A DNA stretch of 64,000 bases from JAGQVA01 sp041391725 (GTDB lineage: Bacteria > Bacteroidota > Bacteroidia > J057): positions 1-64,000 of the forward strand of contig JAWKNL010000033.1 of assembly GCA_041391725.1 (NCBI GenBank). The letters are read 5' to 3'. Both the position numbers and the translations under genes were made by a program. This document shows positions 1-9,578 of the stretch, one piece after another (position 1 is the first letter of the stretch; each line of letters opens with the position of its first letter). Under the pieces are notes generated by a model that saw only the letters and a program-made list of their open reading frames with translations, was not told where the DNA came from and searched no databases.

Positions 1-1
1 G

Positions 2-1096
2 GTATTTTTCCCCAAATACGATACGCAGGAGTTTATCTACACCGATCTTCTGAAAGAGCTCGACGAAGCTACCGCTGCTATGAGCGCTTCCAATCCTGAT
101 GAAGGTTTCACCCGGGCAGATATGCTCTACAAAGGTGATATCGCCAAATGGAAAAAATTTGGATACTCTCTGATGCTCCGCTTCGCTATGCGCGTATCTG
201 ATGTCGCGCCTGCACTTGCCAATACCTATGTTACCAAAGCAGTTGCCGGTGGTGTATTCACCAGCAATGACGACAATCTCTGGGTTCCGCTTGACAATGG
301 CCCCAGCGAATGGCAGGATCAGAACGGTATCTCCCGCGCGTTCTTCCCCGGCGACGGTGGTCAGCCTTCTTTCCTGAGCAAAACCTTCATCGACTGGCTC
401 AAAGGAACCGACCCCAACTCTACTGCGGATGACGATCCCCGTCTGATGGTTATCAGCGGCGGTATCGGCGACTGGACTGCTGCTGGCTGGACTCCTATCA
501 ACACCGATCCGCTGGCTCAGAAAGGTCTTCCCAATGGTTATGATCAGGCTGGTCTTGACGCACTCGAAGGCAAAACAGTTGTTCAGGGTGAAACTTACTC
601 CCGCATCAACGTGCTTATGCTTGATGACGCTGATCCTTATATGATCATGAACCACGCAGAAGTGGAATTCCTTATGGCTGAAGCACTTGAAAGAGGGATT
701 GGCTCCGGAATCTCCGGTACTGCTGCCGACCACTACAATGCCGGTGTAAAATCCGCTATGCAGATGTACACACCTTTTGACGCATCGCTGACTGTGGATG
801 ACGCTGAAGTAGAAGCTTACCTGGCTACCTACCCCTACGGCTCCAAGCCCGCTATGCAGATGATCGGTGAGCAGCTCTGGGCTTCCAAATTCTTCAACTG
901 GTGGGAAGCATGGTCTGACTGGAGAAGAATTGGGTATCCTGTACTTACTCCTACCAATTATCCCGGTAACCTGACCAATGGTACGATCCCTGTAAGGCTC
1001 CGTTATCCAAACCAGGAATCTACTGCCAACCCCAACTTCACCTCTGGTTCATCTGCCAACGACTTCACCACACGTGTATGGTGGGATGTCAAATAG
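2..1096 (+). CDS. SusD/RagB-family outer-membrane lipoprotein, 3' part
   Basis: The reading frame is open from base 2, so the gene begins before the window and its N-terminal part, with the lipoprotein signal, is not visible. The visible part carries the SusD/RagB signature regions: a helical stretch reading KYDTQEFIYTDLLKELDEA, the motif MNHAEVEFLMAEALERG typical of the TPR-like SusD core, and a C-terminal part rich in aromatic residues with RIGYPVL and RLRYPNQE. Family members sit on the outer surface as the lid of a TonB-dependent SusC transporter and bind glycans or peptides. The SusC partner would be expected just upstream, outside the window. The sequence fits the SusD-like_2 subgroup, whose substrates are often unknown. 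A strong terminator follows directly. Confidence 0.9.
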   Translation, partial: VFFPKYDTQEFIYTDLLKELDEATAAMSASNPDEGFTRADMLYKGDIAKWKKFGYSLMLRFAMRVSDVAPALANTYVTKAVAGGVFTSNDDNLWVPLDNGPSEWQDQNGISRAFFPGDGGQPSFLSKTFIDWLKGTDPNSTADDDPRLMVISGGIGDWTAAGWTPINTDPLAQKGLPNGYDQAGLDALEGKTVVQGETYSRINVLMLDDADPYMIMNHAEVEFLMAEALERGIGSGISGTAADHYNAGVKSAMQMYTPFDASLTVDDAEVEAYLATYPYGSKPAMQMIGEQLWASKFFNWWEAWSDWRRIGYPVLTPTNYPGNLTNGTIPVRLRYPNQESTANPNFTSGSSANDFTTRVWWDVK

Positions 1097-1130
1097 TTGA
1101 CTGAACTTCTGTAAATCATAATTTGATATA

Positions 1131-1163
1131 AAAGGCCTCTGAAATATTTCAGAGGCCTTTTTT
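1131..1163 (+). terminator. Rho-independent terminator after the susD-like gene
   Basis: A perfect inverted repeat AAAGGCCTCTG / CAGAGGCCTTT with a short AT-rich loop is followed by a T run. It lies 35 bases after the susD-like stop codon. Confidence 0.9.
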
Positions 1164-1235
1164 GTTGGAAATATTTGTTGCAGATCCGGGTAATTTGGAT
1201 TAAACTGGAGGTGTAATACAGAAAATCATCATTTT

Positions 1236-2285
1236 ATGAAATCGGCAATTCTGATTAGCCTTGCTATAGTATTTTCGATATTGGTAGTTGTTCCCTTTTC
1301 TGGTTTTTCGCAGAAAGACTTTCGCTCAGGATATATTATCACGCTTGGTGGTGATAGTATGATTGGGGAAATTGACTATCGGGGAGATTTTTTGATGGGC
1401 CAGGTTTGTCGTTTTAAACCCTCTGCAGAAGGCGAAATCCAGGAGTTTAAACCCGGTGAAATTGAAGGCTATCGTTTTTCGGAAGGGAAATATTTTATCT
1501 CAAAGGAAGTGTTTGGAAAGCTCGTATTCCTTGAATTTCTGATTAAGGGCGAGGTAAGTATTTATTACTATAGAGATGAACTGAGGGATTACTATTTTAT
1601 GGAAAAGGAAGGGTATGAACTGGTGGAGATTCCCTATGAGGAAGGGATCGTATATAGAGATGATAAACCCTATTCATTCAAAACTACGACCCACCTCCGC
1701 CTGTTAAATGAGTATATGCAGGATGTACCGGGCTTTGATTCGAGAGTATCCCGGGTTATAAAACCTGATCACAGGAATCTGATCAGGCTTGCAGAAGCAT
1801 ATCATAACAAAATTTGTCTGGATGAGGCCTGTATCATTTATGAAAAAAAGCAACCTTTCGTTAAGGTAAACCTGGAACTTGTCAGTGGATTTACAAGGGA
1901 AGTGGATGCATTAGAAGTTGGATTGGTGGATCGAAACTATCTTCAGCAAGGCTTTTTAATTCATTTCTGGCTGCCCAGGGCAAATGAAAAGTTTTTCTTT
2001 AAAACAGGACTGCTCATGTCCACTGTTGAAGATAATTTCGGAAGGGTTGTACTTTTTCCCAGAATCCCTTTACATATCGCCTATATGATGCCTGCTACTT
2101 ATCGGATAAGAGCTACTGCTTCCATGGGTTTTATAAGGCCATCCTATTCAGGTGGTGTAAACTTAAGGCTGACAAAAAAAATTAATGTAGGGGTTCAGGG
2201 TTGGGCTAATTTTTACGGTTATTTAATATTTCCCACAGAGTTTGAAAACTATTCTTTATTGGGGAATATTTATTTTGATTTTTGA
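1236..2285 (+). CDS. Secreted hypothetical protein, probable outer-membrane barrel
   Basis: The 349-residue product starts with a clear Sec signal (hydrophobic residues 4-22, then GFSQKD). The mature N-terminus has the pattern GYIITLGGDSMIGEIDYRG, which recurs in uncharacterised Bacteroidota proteins. The C-terminal half has alternating aromatic and polar strands and ends in YFDF, as in an outer-membrane beta-barrel whose last residue is Phe. No catalytic motif is visible. It is a single gene between the terminator upstream and a convergent gene downstream. Function unknown. Confidence 0.75.
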   Translation: MKSAILISLAIVFSILVVVPFSGFSQKDFRSGYIITLGGDSMIGEIDYRGDFLMGQVCRFKPSAEGEIQEFKPGEIEGYRFSEGKYFISKEVFGKLVFLEFLIKGEVSIYYYRDELRDYYFMEKEGYELVEIPYEEGIVYRDDKPYSFKTTTHLRLLNEYMQDVPGFDSRVSRVIKPDHRNLIRLAEAYHNKICLDEACIIYEKKQPFVKVNLELVSGFTREVDALEVGLVDRNYLQQGFLIHFWLPRANEKFFFKTGLLMSTVEDNFGRVVLFPRIPLHIAYMMPATYRIRATASMGFIRPSYSGGVNLRLTKKINVGVQGWANFYGYLIFPTEFENYSLLGNIYFDF

Positions 2286-2314
2286 TAGGAATCTTCACCA
2301 TGTAACCTGCAATT

Positions 2315-3832
2315 TCACCTCCCCCGAAAGACCCCATTTCCCTCCGACCCCATATATCCACCCCATTTGGGGGTTTCACGCATTTTAAGGTTGCTGGAAA
2401 TGCGTTTGATCCTCATCCCCGCAAAAGTCAGCAGATAAGAAGAAGCGCTGTAATACTGGCAATAGACAATGTCCAGGTACCCGTCTCCATCGAGGTCGCC
2501 CAGCCAGGGGGTGGTAAATATATTTTTGAAGTCAGGTGTCTGATCGATGGTATTGTATTTCCCTGTGGTAAAGTCAATATTGATCAGTTTGTTGACGATT
2601 TTTAATTGTGTAACGTCGTCGTATTCCCGGTTGCAATCGTATTCATTGACGCTGATAAATGCATCTTCCACGCCGTCTCCCGTAATATCATATACCACCG
2701 GCGAAGAAAATCCCGTACAGCCAATGGAATCTCTGTAAACAATACTACCATCTTTCCCATCAAGCATAACCTGAACCGATCCGGTATTATTGGGCCATTC
2801 TCCTTTACTCACAAAAGTGAAAAAGTCGGGAATATCGTCTTTGGTAAAATAACCTACCGCAAAGCTGTTGCTGGATTCGGTATTGGTAATTTTCTTTTGC
2901 CACAGCACTTTGCCCTCCTGAAGGTCTATGGCAGAGACCGTACTCGCATGGGAAATCGCTACCACTTCATACAGACCGTCGCCGGTGATGTCTGCCAGCA
3001 CCGGAGGCGCAATGAAACCATGGCCTGTTTCAGACACCAGTACCCGTGCTGAAGATAAATTTCCCGCTCTCAAATCACTCAGCCGGGCTATATACAGACT
3101 TCCCGGAAGAGTTTCTCCTCCGCTGCCAAATAGAATAAAATATTCATCGCTTCCAGGCTGAGAAAAACACAGCGGCGACATATATGATTCTTCTCCGTCG
3201 GGCATAGTATCAGCAGCAATGACTTCTCCTGTAACCGAATTCATCATCATCAGCACCCCGGGTTCTCTTCCTACTCTGGAATTGGGGCCAACAGAAGCGT
3301 TTCCTCCGTTTTGAACCAGCAGATCGTTTAGCCCATCTCCGCTCTGGTCGGGTATAATAGCGCATGTGTAAAAGTTGAAGTGGGCGTGTTTTAATACGGG
3401 GTGATTCTCATAGGTGTATTCATAGGCCCAGATGACTTTTCCCGATTTTCCGTCAAGTGCTCTCAGCTTCGGACCTCTGCCTCCAATAAACACATCGCGC
3501 ACCCCATCTCCGTTAATATCGTAAAGTGCTGGTGTGCCAAATACCTGATTGTCAGCCTCCTGTTGCCAGATGATATGGCCTGTTTTGCCATCAAAGGCCA
3601 GTACTCCCTGGTCTGTTTGTTTGTATTCATTTTCCCCTGCACCCATAATGATATCGAGTACTCCGTCGTGATTAATATCTTCGGTGCGAATGGAAGACTG
3701 AGATCCGATGCCCGGATAACTTTTATCAAAGACGAGTTCGTTTTTTTTCTGGGAGCAACCCTGGAAAAGAAAAACCTGCACCGGAAATACAAAGGCCAGA
3801 CACAGCCGGGAAATAGTTTGCCTGAGTTTCAT
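2315..3832 (-). CDS. FG-GAP/PQQ-like repeat lipoprotein (paralogue A)
   Basis: The 505-residue product has a lipoprotein signal with the lipobox FLFQGC (Cys near residue 26). It then shows repeated blocks such as EDINHDGVLDIIMGAG, YDINGDGVRDVFIGG and GDLDGDGYLDIVY, the calcium-binding DxNxDGxxD loops of FG-GAP/VCBS beta-propellers, mixed with DGKTGHIIW segments resembling PQQ-like propeller blades. The predicted product is a seven- or eight-bladed extracellular propeller anchored to a membrane. Its closest visible relative is the protein encoded at 4849-6312, which matches it block for block; the two genes are divergent across a tandem repeat. The family binds ligands or carries adhesion functions; the actual ligand is unknown. 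This copy keeps a lipobox while the paralogue has an ordinary signal peptide. Confidence 0.85.
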   Translation of the reverse strand: MKLRQTISRLCLAFVFPVQVFLFQGCSQKKNELVFDKSYPGIGSQSSIRTEDINHDGVLDIIMGAGENEYKQTDQGVLAFDGKTGHIIWQQEADNQVFGTPALYDINGDGVRDVFIGGRGPKLRALDGKSGKVIWAYEYTYENHPVLKHAHFNFYTCAIIPDQSGDGLNDLLVQNGGNASVGPNSRVGREPGVLMMMNSVTGEVIAADTMPDGEESYMSPLCFSQPGSDEYFILFGSGGETLPGSLYIARLSDLRAGNLSSARVLVSETGHGFIAPPVLADITGDGLYEVVAISHASTVSAIDLQEGKVLWQKKITNTESSNSFAVGYFTKDDIPDFFTFVSKGEWPNNTGSVQVMLDGKDGSIVYRDSIGCTGFSSPVVYDITGDGVEDAFISVNEYDCNREYDDVTQLKIVNKLINIDFTTGKYNTIDQTPDFKNIFTTPWLGDLDGDGYLDIVYCQYYSASSYLLTFAGMRIKRISSNLKMRETPKWGGYMGSEGNGVFRGR

Positions 3833-3990
3833 TGTAGAAATGATTGGAGAAAAGGGCTGTACAAAAAATTCAATTCATTTTCTCAAAAGCAAGGAAAGAA
3901 AAGTGTGTATAATCCTTATTCAATGGCTCAGCGCTTAAGCCAAATGATGTGTTCTCTTTTTTTGCAATGCTGTGTTTCTTTTTTTGCAAT

Positions 3991-4728
3991 GTTGGGTTTT
4001 AAACACGGAGACACAGAGGGTTTTCTCTGGTTCTCTGTTTCTCTGTGGTTTTCTACCCCTTTAAGTTTTAAACACGGAGACACAGAGACACGGAGGGTTT
4101 TCTCTGGCTCTGGTTCTCTGTTTCTCTGTGGTTTTTTACCCTTTAAGTTTTAAACACGGAGACACGGAGGGTTTTCTCTGGTTCTCTGTTTCTCTGTGGT
4201 TTTCTACCCTTTTTTGCAATGTTGGGTTTTAAACACGGAGACACAGAGGGTTTTCTCTGGTTCTCTGTTTCTCTGTGGTTTTCTACCCTTTAAGTTTTAA
4301 ACACGGAGACACAGAGACACGGAGGGTTTTCTCTGGTTCTCTGTTTCTCTGTGGTTTTCTACCCTTTAAGTTTTAAACACGGAGACACGAAGACACGGAG
4401 GGTTTTCTCTGTTTCTCTGTGGTTTTCTACCCTTTAAGTTTTAAACACGGAGACACGGAGACATGGAGGGTTTTCTCTGGCTCTCTGTTTCTCTGTGGTT
4501 TTCTACCCTTTAAGTTTTAAACACGGAGACACGGAGACACGGAGGGTTTTCTCTGGCTCTGTTTCTCTGTGGTTTTCTACCCTTTAAGTTTTAAACACGG
4601 AGACACGGAGACACGGAGGGTTTTCTCTGGCTCTCTGTTTCTCTGTGGTTTTTTACCCTTTAAGTTTTAAACACGGAGACACGGAGACACAGAGACACAG
4701 AGACACGGAGATAGGGAGATAGGGAGGA
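3991..4728. repeat. Tandem array of about ten 68-82 bp hairpin units
   Basis: The segment AAACACGGAGACAC recurs at about 4001, 4070, 4152, 4231, 4299, 4375, 4443, 4519, 4593 and 4669. Each unit continues with GGGTTTTCTCTGG, CTCTGTTTCTCTGTGG and a TACCCTTTAAG linker. Within a unit the left part (ACGGAGACACAGAG) pairs with the right part (CTCTGTTTCTCTGT) with about one mismatch, so every unit can form a long imperfect hairpin. Units differ by small insertions of GACACG or CTCTGG. The array fills most of the intergenic space 3833-4848 between two divergent paralogues. No credible gene is present in it. Confidence 0.95.
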
Positions 4729-4848
4729 TTCTTTGCATGACGAATGTTCTCTTTGCGTCTTAGCTGGAAATAATTGAAATTTGATAAACATTTTAAATTT
4801 TGTTGTGGAGAGTGCTTGTGTACATTTACCCTGTAAAACTTTCCCTGA

Positions 4849-6312
4849 ATGAAGGCTATTGTTACTTCTTTTTTCTTTTGCTGGGCACTGGCTTTTTTGT
4901 GTCCGCATCTTTTTTCTCAATCTTCCTGGGCAAAACAATTACCCACCATCGGCACATTTTCCTCTCCCCGTATCGCTGACCTCAACGGCGATGGCACGGG
5001 AGACATTATCCTGGGAGCAGGGCGCGAAGAATTTCAGGCTTGCGACTCTGCGATAATAGCGCTGGACGGAAAAACCGGCAGGCTGCTGTGGAAAGTGTCA
5101 GGCCGGGATCAGATATTTGGTTCCGCCGCACTGAAAGATATCAATGGCGATGGGGTAATGGATGCCTTCATAGGTGGCCGGTCAGCCGAACTAAAAGCCA
5201 TCAATGGCAAAAATGGTTTGGTCATCTGGGAATTTATGAAAACTACTTCTACACAGGAGCCTCGGGAGGCCGGTTGGTTTAATTTTTACAATCCCCAGTT
5301 TATTCCCGACCAGGACGGCGACGAAATGGAAGACATTCTGGTATCCAATGGCGGTGATGTACTGGCCGAGCCATTCGACCCGAAACGCCCTGCGGGCAGC
5401 CTGGTATTGCTCAGCGGCAAAACCGGTAAGCTGATCTCCAAAGCCCCCATGCCCGATGGAAAGGAAATATATATGTCGGTGGTAGCATTCGGTGCAAATG
5501 GAAATCTGAAGGTGGTTTTTGGTACGGGAGGGGAGACCCTCGGAGGCAATCTGTTTGTAGCACCGCTGGAATCTGTGCGTAAGGGCGATCTGTCCGATGC
5601 GGTGAAACTGGCCTCCAGCCCTGACAAAGGATTTATTGGGCCGCCAGCCTGTGCAGACATCAATGGGGACGGGCAACCCGATATCATTGCTAATGCCGTT
5701 GACGGGCGGATGTTTGCCTTTGATGGGGTGGATTTTCACCTGCTCTGGGAGGCACTGATGCCTGATACGGAGGTGTATAGCTCGCTTGCCATCGGAAAAT
5801 TTACTGCTGACAATATCCCTGATTTTTTTGTTTCTGTGGCTCAGGGCGAATGGCCTAAACTGGAGTGGAACCGGCAGTTTTTGATTGACGGATCAAATGG
5901 TAAAATTGTATTTACTGACTCGCTGGGCTTTTATCAGACCAGTACAGGGGTGGTGGCAGATCTTACCGGAGATGGTCGCGACGAAGTGCTGATGAGTGTC
6001 AACTACCAGATCGTGGATGAATTGTTTCAGAAGACCTTTCAGAATATGCTGGTAGTCATAGATTTTTCCCAAAATGAGGTCATACAGATAGAAAATACCT
6101 TCGACGGGAATAATATTTCTTCCACCCCCTGGATTGGCGATCTCGACGGAAACGGATATATTGACATCATTTATTGCCACGCCACCAATACCCGGCATAC
6201 TTATACCTTTGATGGTATGCAGGTAAACCGGCTGGATACAGCAGTGCCCATATACGCTCCGGTTAAATGGGGAGCCTATATGGGCAGCAACTACAACGGA
6301 GTCCTTAAGTAA
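4849..6312 (+). CDS. Secreted FG-GAP/PQQ-like repeat protein (paralogue B)
   Basis: The 487-residue product begins with a Sec signal peptide (hydrophobic residues 4-20, then LFSQSSW) and no lipobox. Repeats ADLNGDGTGDIILGAG, KDINGDGVMDAFIGG, ADINGDGQPDIIAN and GDLDGNGYIDIIY give the calcium-binding loops of FG-GAP propellers, with DGKTGRLLW PQQ-like segments between them. Order and spacing match the gene at 2315-3832, including the C-terminal KWGAYMGSNYNGV, so the two arose by duplication. The gene ends at 6312 and the opposing gene's stop codon begins at 6313, leaving no intergenic base. The role is probably extracellular binding; substrate unknown. Confidence 0.85.
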   Translation: MKAIVTSFFFCWALAFLCPHLFSQSSWAKQLPTIGTFSSPRIADLNGDGTGDIILGAGREEFQACDSAIIALDGKTGRLLWKVSGRDQIFGSAALKDINGDGVMDAFIGGRSAELKAINGKNGLVIWEFMKTTSTQEPREAGWFNFYNPQFIPDQDGDEMEDILVSNGGDVLAEPFDPKRPAGSLVLLSGKTGKLISKAPMPDGKEIYMSVVAFGANGNLKVVFGTGGETLGGNLFVAPLESVRKGDLSDAVKLASSPDKGFIGPPACADINGDGQPDIIANAVDGRMFAFDGVDFHLLWEALMPDTEVYSSLAIGKFTADNIPDFFVSVAQGEWPKLEWNRQFLIDGSNGKIVFTDSLGFYQTSTGVVADLTGDGRDEVLMSVNYQIVDELFQKTFQNMLVVIDFSQNEVIQIENTFDGNNISSTPWIGDLDGNGYIDIIYCHATNTRHTYTFDGMQVNRLDTAVPIYAPVKWGAYMGSNYNGVLK

Positions 6313-9300
6313 TCAGGATTCCAGTTTGTCAGAAAGGCCGATCCATTCCAGTTGCATCAGATTGCGGTCGGGCTGTTGTGGTGTGTCGAATATAAAATAC
6401 AAATCATGCAACCCCTCAGCAGGCGTGATGGCAATGCGTCGTTCCGTCCATTTGGTTCTGTCGGTCTGTGAAGGAATTTTCACCGTACCCAGAATGTCGC
6501 CTTCAGGGCTGCCTTTCCGTATGGTAATGGTACCGCCCGCATCCGCTGCAACGCGAAAAGAAAGCGCTTTCACATCTGTCATGTCCACTTGTGTGAAGCC
6601 CAGAACTGCGCCTTCGCGCATACCCCTGACGATGACTTTGTTGTGATTGTTCTGGTCGGGACTCAGGCCGAGTTTTTGTTTTACTACAGCGTCATCAGGA
6701 TTGAGCCGGGGTGCTTTGAGTACCAGCAGTTTTCTGGCGCTGAGAGGTGGTATTCCATTGGCACCCTTGTCGGTGTAAGTTGCCGAAAGCAGGTAGGCTC
6801 CTGTTTCACCGGGACGGTGTTTGTTTAGCGTAAGGTTTCCGTTTTGCGGTATATCCTTGTCATTATTGCCCAGAGAAAGAATATAACGAACCATTTCCTG
6901 TGTCTCTTCCAGAGTATGCTGCGGGTGACCTGCCATAATTTTTTCGCCCCAGTTTCCATTACCTCCGGAAATGATTTTTCCTGCAAGGGTATGAATATGT
7001 TGTTCTGTGGGGGTATATCTTTCGGCAATTTCGATATAGCTGGGGCCAACGGAGTGTTTTTCTGTGTCGTGGCAGGATTTGCAGTCGCTTGACTGGATCA
7101 GTTGCTGGCCTTTGACATACTGAAGTGAAGAGGAAACCTGCGTATTGCCTCCGAGAACCACTTCCAGGTCATTGCCATCGGGGATATACGCCAGCCGGAC
7201 CGACGCTTTTTCCTGGTCAATGGATCCATCTTCCCTGTCCTGAATGGAAACCTGATAGGGGCGTGGGCTGGAACCAAAGAAAAACTGCTGGTTTCCTGAG
7301 ACGGTAATACCTATTTCTGGCGGCTGATTACCCACCTGGACAGACATCGTGGCCTCAGCCTTTTCTCCTGCCTGGTCTGTCGCTACCAGCCTGACAGGAT
7401 AAACACCGGGCTTTTCGAATGTAAATACGGGCTGCTCACCTGTAGCCTGCGGCTTGCCGTTTTCGGTAAAATACCAGCTAAAAACCAGGCTGTCGCCCTC
7501 ATCGTAGTCCACAGAGCCTTTGGCTGAGAAGGTCACCTGAAGGGGCGCAGCGCCTGCCGTCAGATCCGCAGAAATCCGCGGTACTGGCAGCCGGTTGCCT
7601 CCTGCAAACTCGATTCTCACCAGTTTGGCTTCGGGGTTGTTGAGAAAGTAATTTTGTCCGTACTCCAGCATATACATGGCACCATCGGGGCCAAACTCCA
7701 TTTCGATGGGTTTGACAAAATCTTCCTCCGGCAGAAATGGCTCGATCTGGGTAATGTCGCCGTTTTCGTTCATCGTTACCACCTGAAGCCAGCTTCTCGC
7801 CCATTCGTAGATAAACCATTTTCCGTTATAATATTCGGGAAACATAACCCTTGAATCATTCGGGAAAAGGTCGCGGTAATATACCGGCCCTGCCATAGCG
7901 CTGTTTGAACCCTGACCCAACATGGGAAATTCGGGTGAAATGCCTTTGGGATACCAGATAAACGCTTTTTGTGCAGGAGGAAGTATCTGCGCGCCAGTAT
8001 TGTTGGGGGAATTGTTGAATGGCTTTTCCGGGTCAAATAATGCCCCTGTCTGATCTTTCTCAAAATCGCGGTCGGGATAGGCTTTATTGTCCCCCACAAA
8101 ATAAGGCCAGCCGTAATAGCCGGGCTTTCTGGCCTGATTCCACTCGTCATAACTCTGCGGGCCATACCGCCCATCTTCGCCTACATCCGGGCCTACATCA
8201 CCCCAGTAAAGGTACTTCGTTTTGGGGTCAACCGTAATGCGGAACGGGTTTCGTGCCCCCATAATGTAAATTTCAGGTCTTCCCTGTGAGCCGTCTTTGG
8301 GGAAAAGATTTCCGTCAGGGATTTCGTAGGTTCCGTAAAGGGTGGGTTTGATCCGCAAAATTTTACCGCGAAGGTCATGGGTATTGGCAGAGGATTTCTG
8401 CGCATCAAATGGATACCTTCCCGGTCGTTCGTCAATCGGGGTATATCCGTCAGATTCCTTGCTGCTGGTGTTGTCTCCGGTTGACAGGTAAAGCAGTCCG
8501 TCGGGGCCAAATTTGACCGAGCCACCGGAGTGGCAGCAGGTTTCACGTTGAACGCCCACCTTCAGAATGACTTTTTCGGATGCGAGAATCAGCGAATCAT
8601 CGCGCAGGTAAAACTGGGAAAGGTATTGATCGTTTATGTCGCAGGGTGGGGAATAATAAAGATAGATGAGGTGGTTGTTGATAAAATCGGGGTCAATCGC
8701 AAGGCCAAGCAGTCCGTCTTCATAGTTTCCTTCAGTGCAGACGTCAAATTTTGCCAGCAATTTCGATTTGCCCAGGGAAGGGTCATACATTTTCATTTTC
8801 CCTTTTCGTTCAATGAAAATGACCTTTCCATCGGGGAGAACCGCAAGTTCCATGGGTTCATCCACATCGTAATCGTCAAGTACGATTTTGGTAAAACGGT
8901 TCCACGAAGGTGCGCGGGGCGAGTGGATTTTACCCGGATCCCAGGTATTTTCCCCGGTGATGAAGGTTATGGCAGAAGCCCACTCATCGGAAGATATATT
9001 TTCTGCAGGTTGGCTTACCATAGCGACCTGCCCGCCATCATACTGAATCCGTTTTATCGCTTCGGAAGATGGCTCCGTATCGTTTACGGCGACGGCTGTG
9101 CCCGGCTGGGGTTCTTTCCCAGTAAGAATATGATTGTACCATGCCCAGTAATAAGGACTGGAAATGGGAGATTGAAAAACCAGCAATCCACCCCCGGCCT
9201 GCACGTACCGCTGTATATCCGAGCGGGCCTGAACAGACATTTTTTCCGGGTTGACATTACAGAAAACCACTGCGCTATAATTTTTGAGGTTTTCTTCGTT

Positions 9301-9492
9301 CAGGTCATCTGCATTTCGGGTGGTGTCGGCCTTTATTGCTGTTATCGCAGACTGAAGGGAGGAAGGAATAGCAGATTCCGGAGAACAGAAAATCAGCAGC
9401 GCGGTTTGTTTCCTGTGCACAACCCCCTTTGGGCCACAACCCGCAGAAAAGAGCATGAGCGCCATCAGAATCCATGGTAGAAAGTATTTCAT
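6313..9492 (-). CDS. ThuA / PQQ sugar dehydrogenase-like / PKD / cytochrome c / CBM lipoprotein
   Basis: I take the ATG at 9492, not the one at 9546, because it gives a clean lipoprotein signal (MKYFLPWILMALMLFSAGCG). In order the 1059-residue product shows: a ThuA-like domain (about residues 30-160, with YSAVVFCNV and AGGGLLVFQSP); a glucose/sorbosone dehydrogenase-type six-bladed propeller (about 195-640, with DGKVIFIERKGKM, SGGSVKFGPDGLLYLSTGDN and GARNPFRI); a PKD domain (about 640-725, with GSVDYDEGDSLVFSWYF); a class I cytochrome c domain with the haem motif CKSCH; and a C-terminal CBM6-like sandwich. This architecture is known in Bacteroidota and Planctomycetota and is thought to oxidise sugars outside the cytoplasm and pass electrons to its own haem. 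The exact substrate is not shown by the sequence. Confidence 0.88.
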   Translation of the reverse strand: MKYFLPWILMALMLFSAGCGPKGVVHRKQTALLIFCSPESAIPSSLQSAITAIKADTTRNADDLNEENLKNYSAVVFCNVNPEKMSVQARSDIQRYVQAGGGLLVFQSPISSPYYWAWYNHILTGKEPQPGTAVAVNDTEPSSEAIKRIQYDGGQVAMVSQPAENISSDEWASAITFITGENTWDPGKIHSPRAPSWNRFTKIVLDDYDVDEPMELAVLPDGKVIFIERKGKMKMYDPSLGKSKLLAKFDVCTEGNYEDGLLGLAIDPDFINNHLIYLYYSPPCDINDQYLSQFYLRDDSLILASEKVILKVGVQRETCCHSGGSVKFGPDGLLYLSTGDNTSSKESDGYTPIDERPGRYPFDAQKSSANTHDLRGKILRIKPTLYGTYEIPDGNLFPKDGSQGRPEIYIMGARNPFRITVDPKTKYLYWGDVGPDVGEDGRYGPQSYDEWNQARKPGYYGWPYFVGDNKAYPDRDFEKDQTGALFDPEKPFNNSPNNTGAQILPPAQKAFIWYPKGISPEFPMLGQGSNSAMAGPVYYRDLFPNDSRVMFPEYYNGKWFIYEWARSWLQVVTMNENGDITQIEPFLPEEDFVKPIEMEFGPDGAMYMLEYGQNYFLNNPEAKLVRIEFAGGNRLPVPRISADLTAGAAPLQVTFSAKGSVDYDEGDSLVFSWYFTENGKPQATGEQPVFTFEKPGVYPVRLVATDQAGEKAEATMSVQVGNQPPEIGITVSGNQQFFFGSSPRPYQVSIQDREDGSIDQEKASVRLAYIPDGNDLEVVLGGNTQVSSSLQYVKGQQLIQSSDCKSCHDTEKHSVGPSYIEIAERYTPTEQHIHTLAGKIISGGNGNWGEKIMAGHPQHTLEETQEMVRYILSLGNNDKDIPQNGNLTLNKHRPGETGAYLLSATYTDKGANGIPPLSARKLLVLKAPRLNPDDAVVKQKLGLSPDQNNHNKVIVRGMREGAVLGFTQVDMTDVKALSFRVAADAGGTITIRKGSPEGDILGTVKIPSQTDRTKWTERRIAITPAEGLHDLYFIFDTPQQPDRNLMQLEWIGLSDKLES

Positions 9493-9566
9493 CAGTTTTC
9501 GGATTAAGTGCGGTAAAATACACATCCCGGTCAGAATTGGCATCATGTACTGTTTTGTTATTATTC

Positions 9567-9574
9567 TATATTTG
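9567..9574 (+). promoter_or_regulatory. Putative -7 box TATATTTG for the plsC-like gene
   Basis: TATATTTG matches the Bacteroidota TAnnTTTG consensus and ends only four bases before the ATG at 9579. No well-spaced -33 TTTG is seen, so the promoter is tentative; if real, the transcript would be leaderless. Confidence 0.4.
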
Positions 9575-9578
9575 CACC

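Noticed and set aside
3833..4153. Open frames within the repeat array
   Set aside because: They only translate the tandem repeat, have no start context and no conserved pattern.
3991..4728. CRISPR array
   Set aside because: The repeated units are contiguous without unique spacers, periods vary from 68 to 82 bases, and no cas gene is near.
5191..5739. Antisense frame of 182 codons within paralogue B
   Set aside because: It is the shadow of a strongly conserved gene on the other strand, with no motif of its own.
8530..9480. Plus-strand frame of 316 codons inside the PQQ protein gene
   Set aside because: It overlaps clear ThuA and dehydrogenase domains on the minus strand and reads as low-similarity, Phe/Gly/Cys-rich translation.
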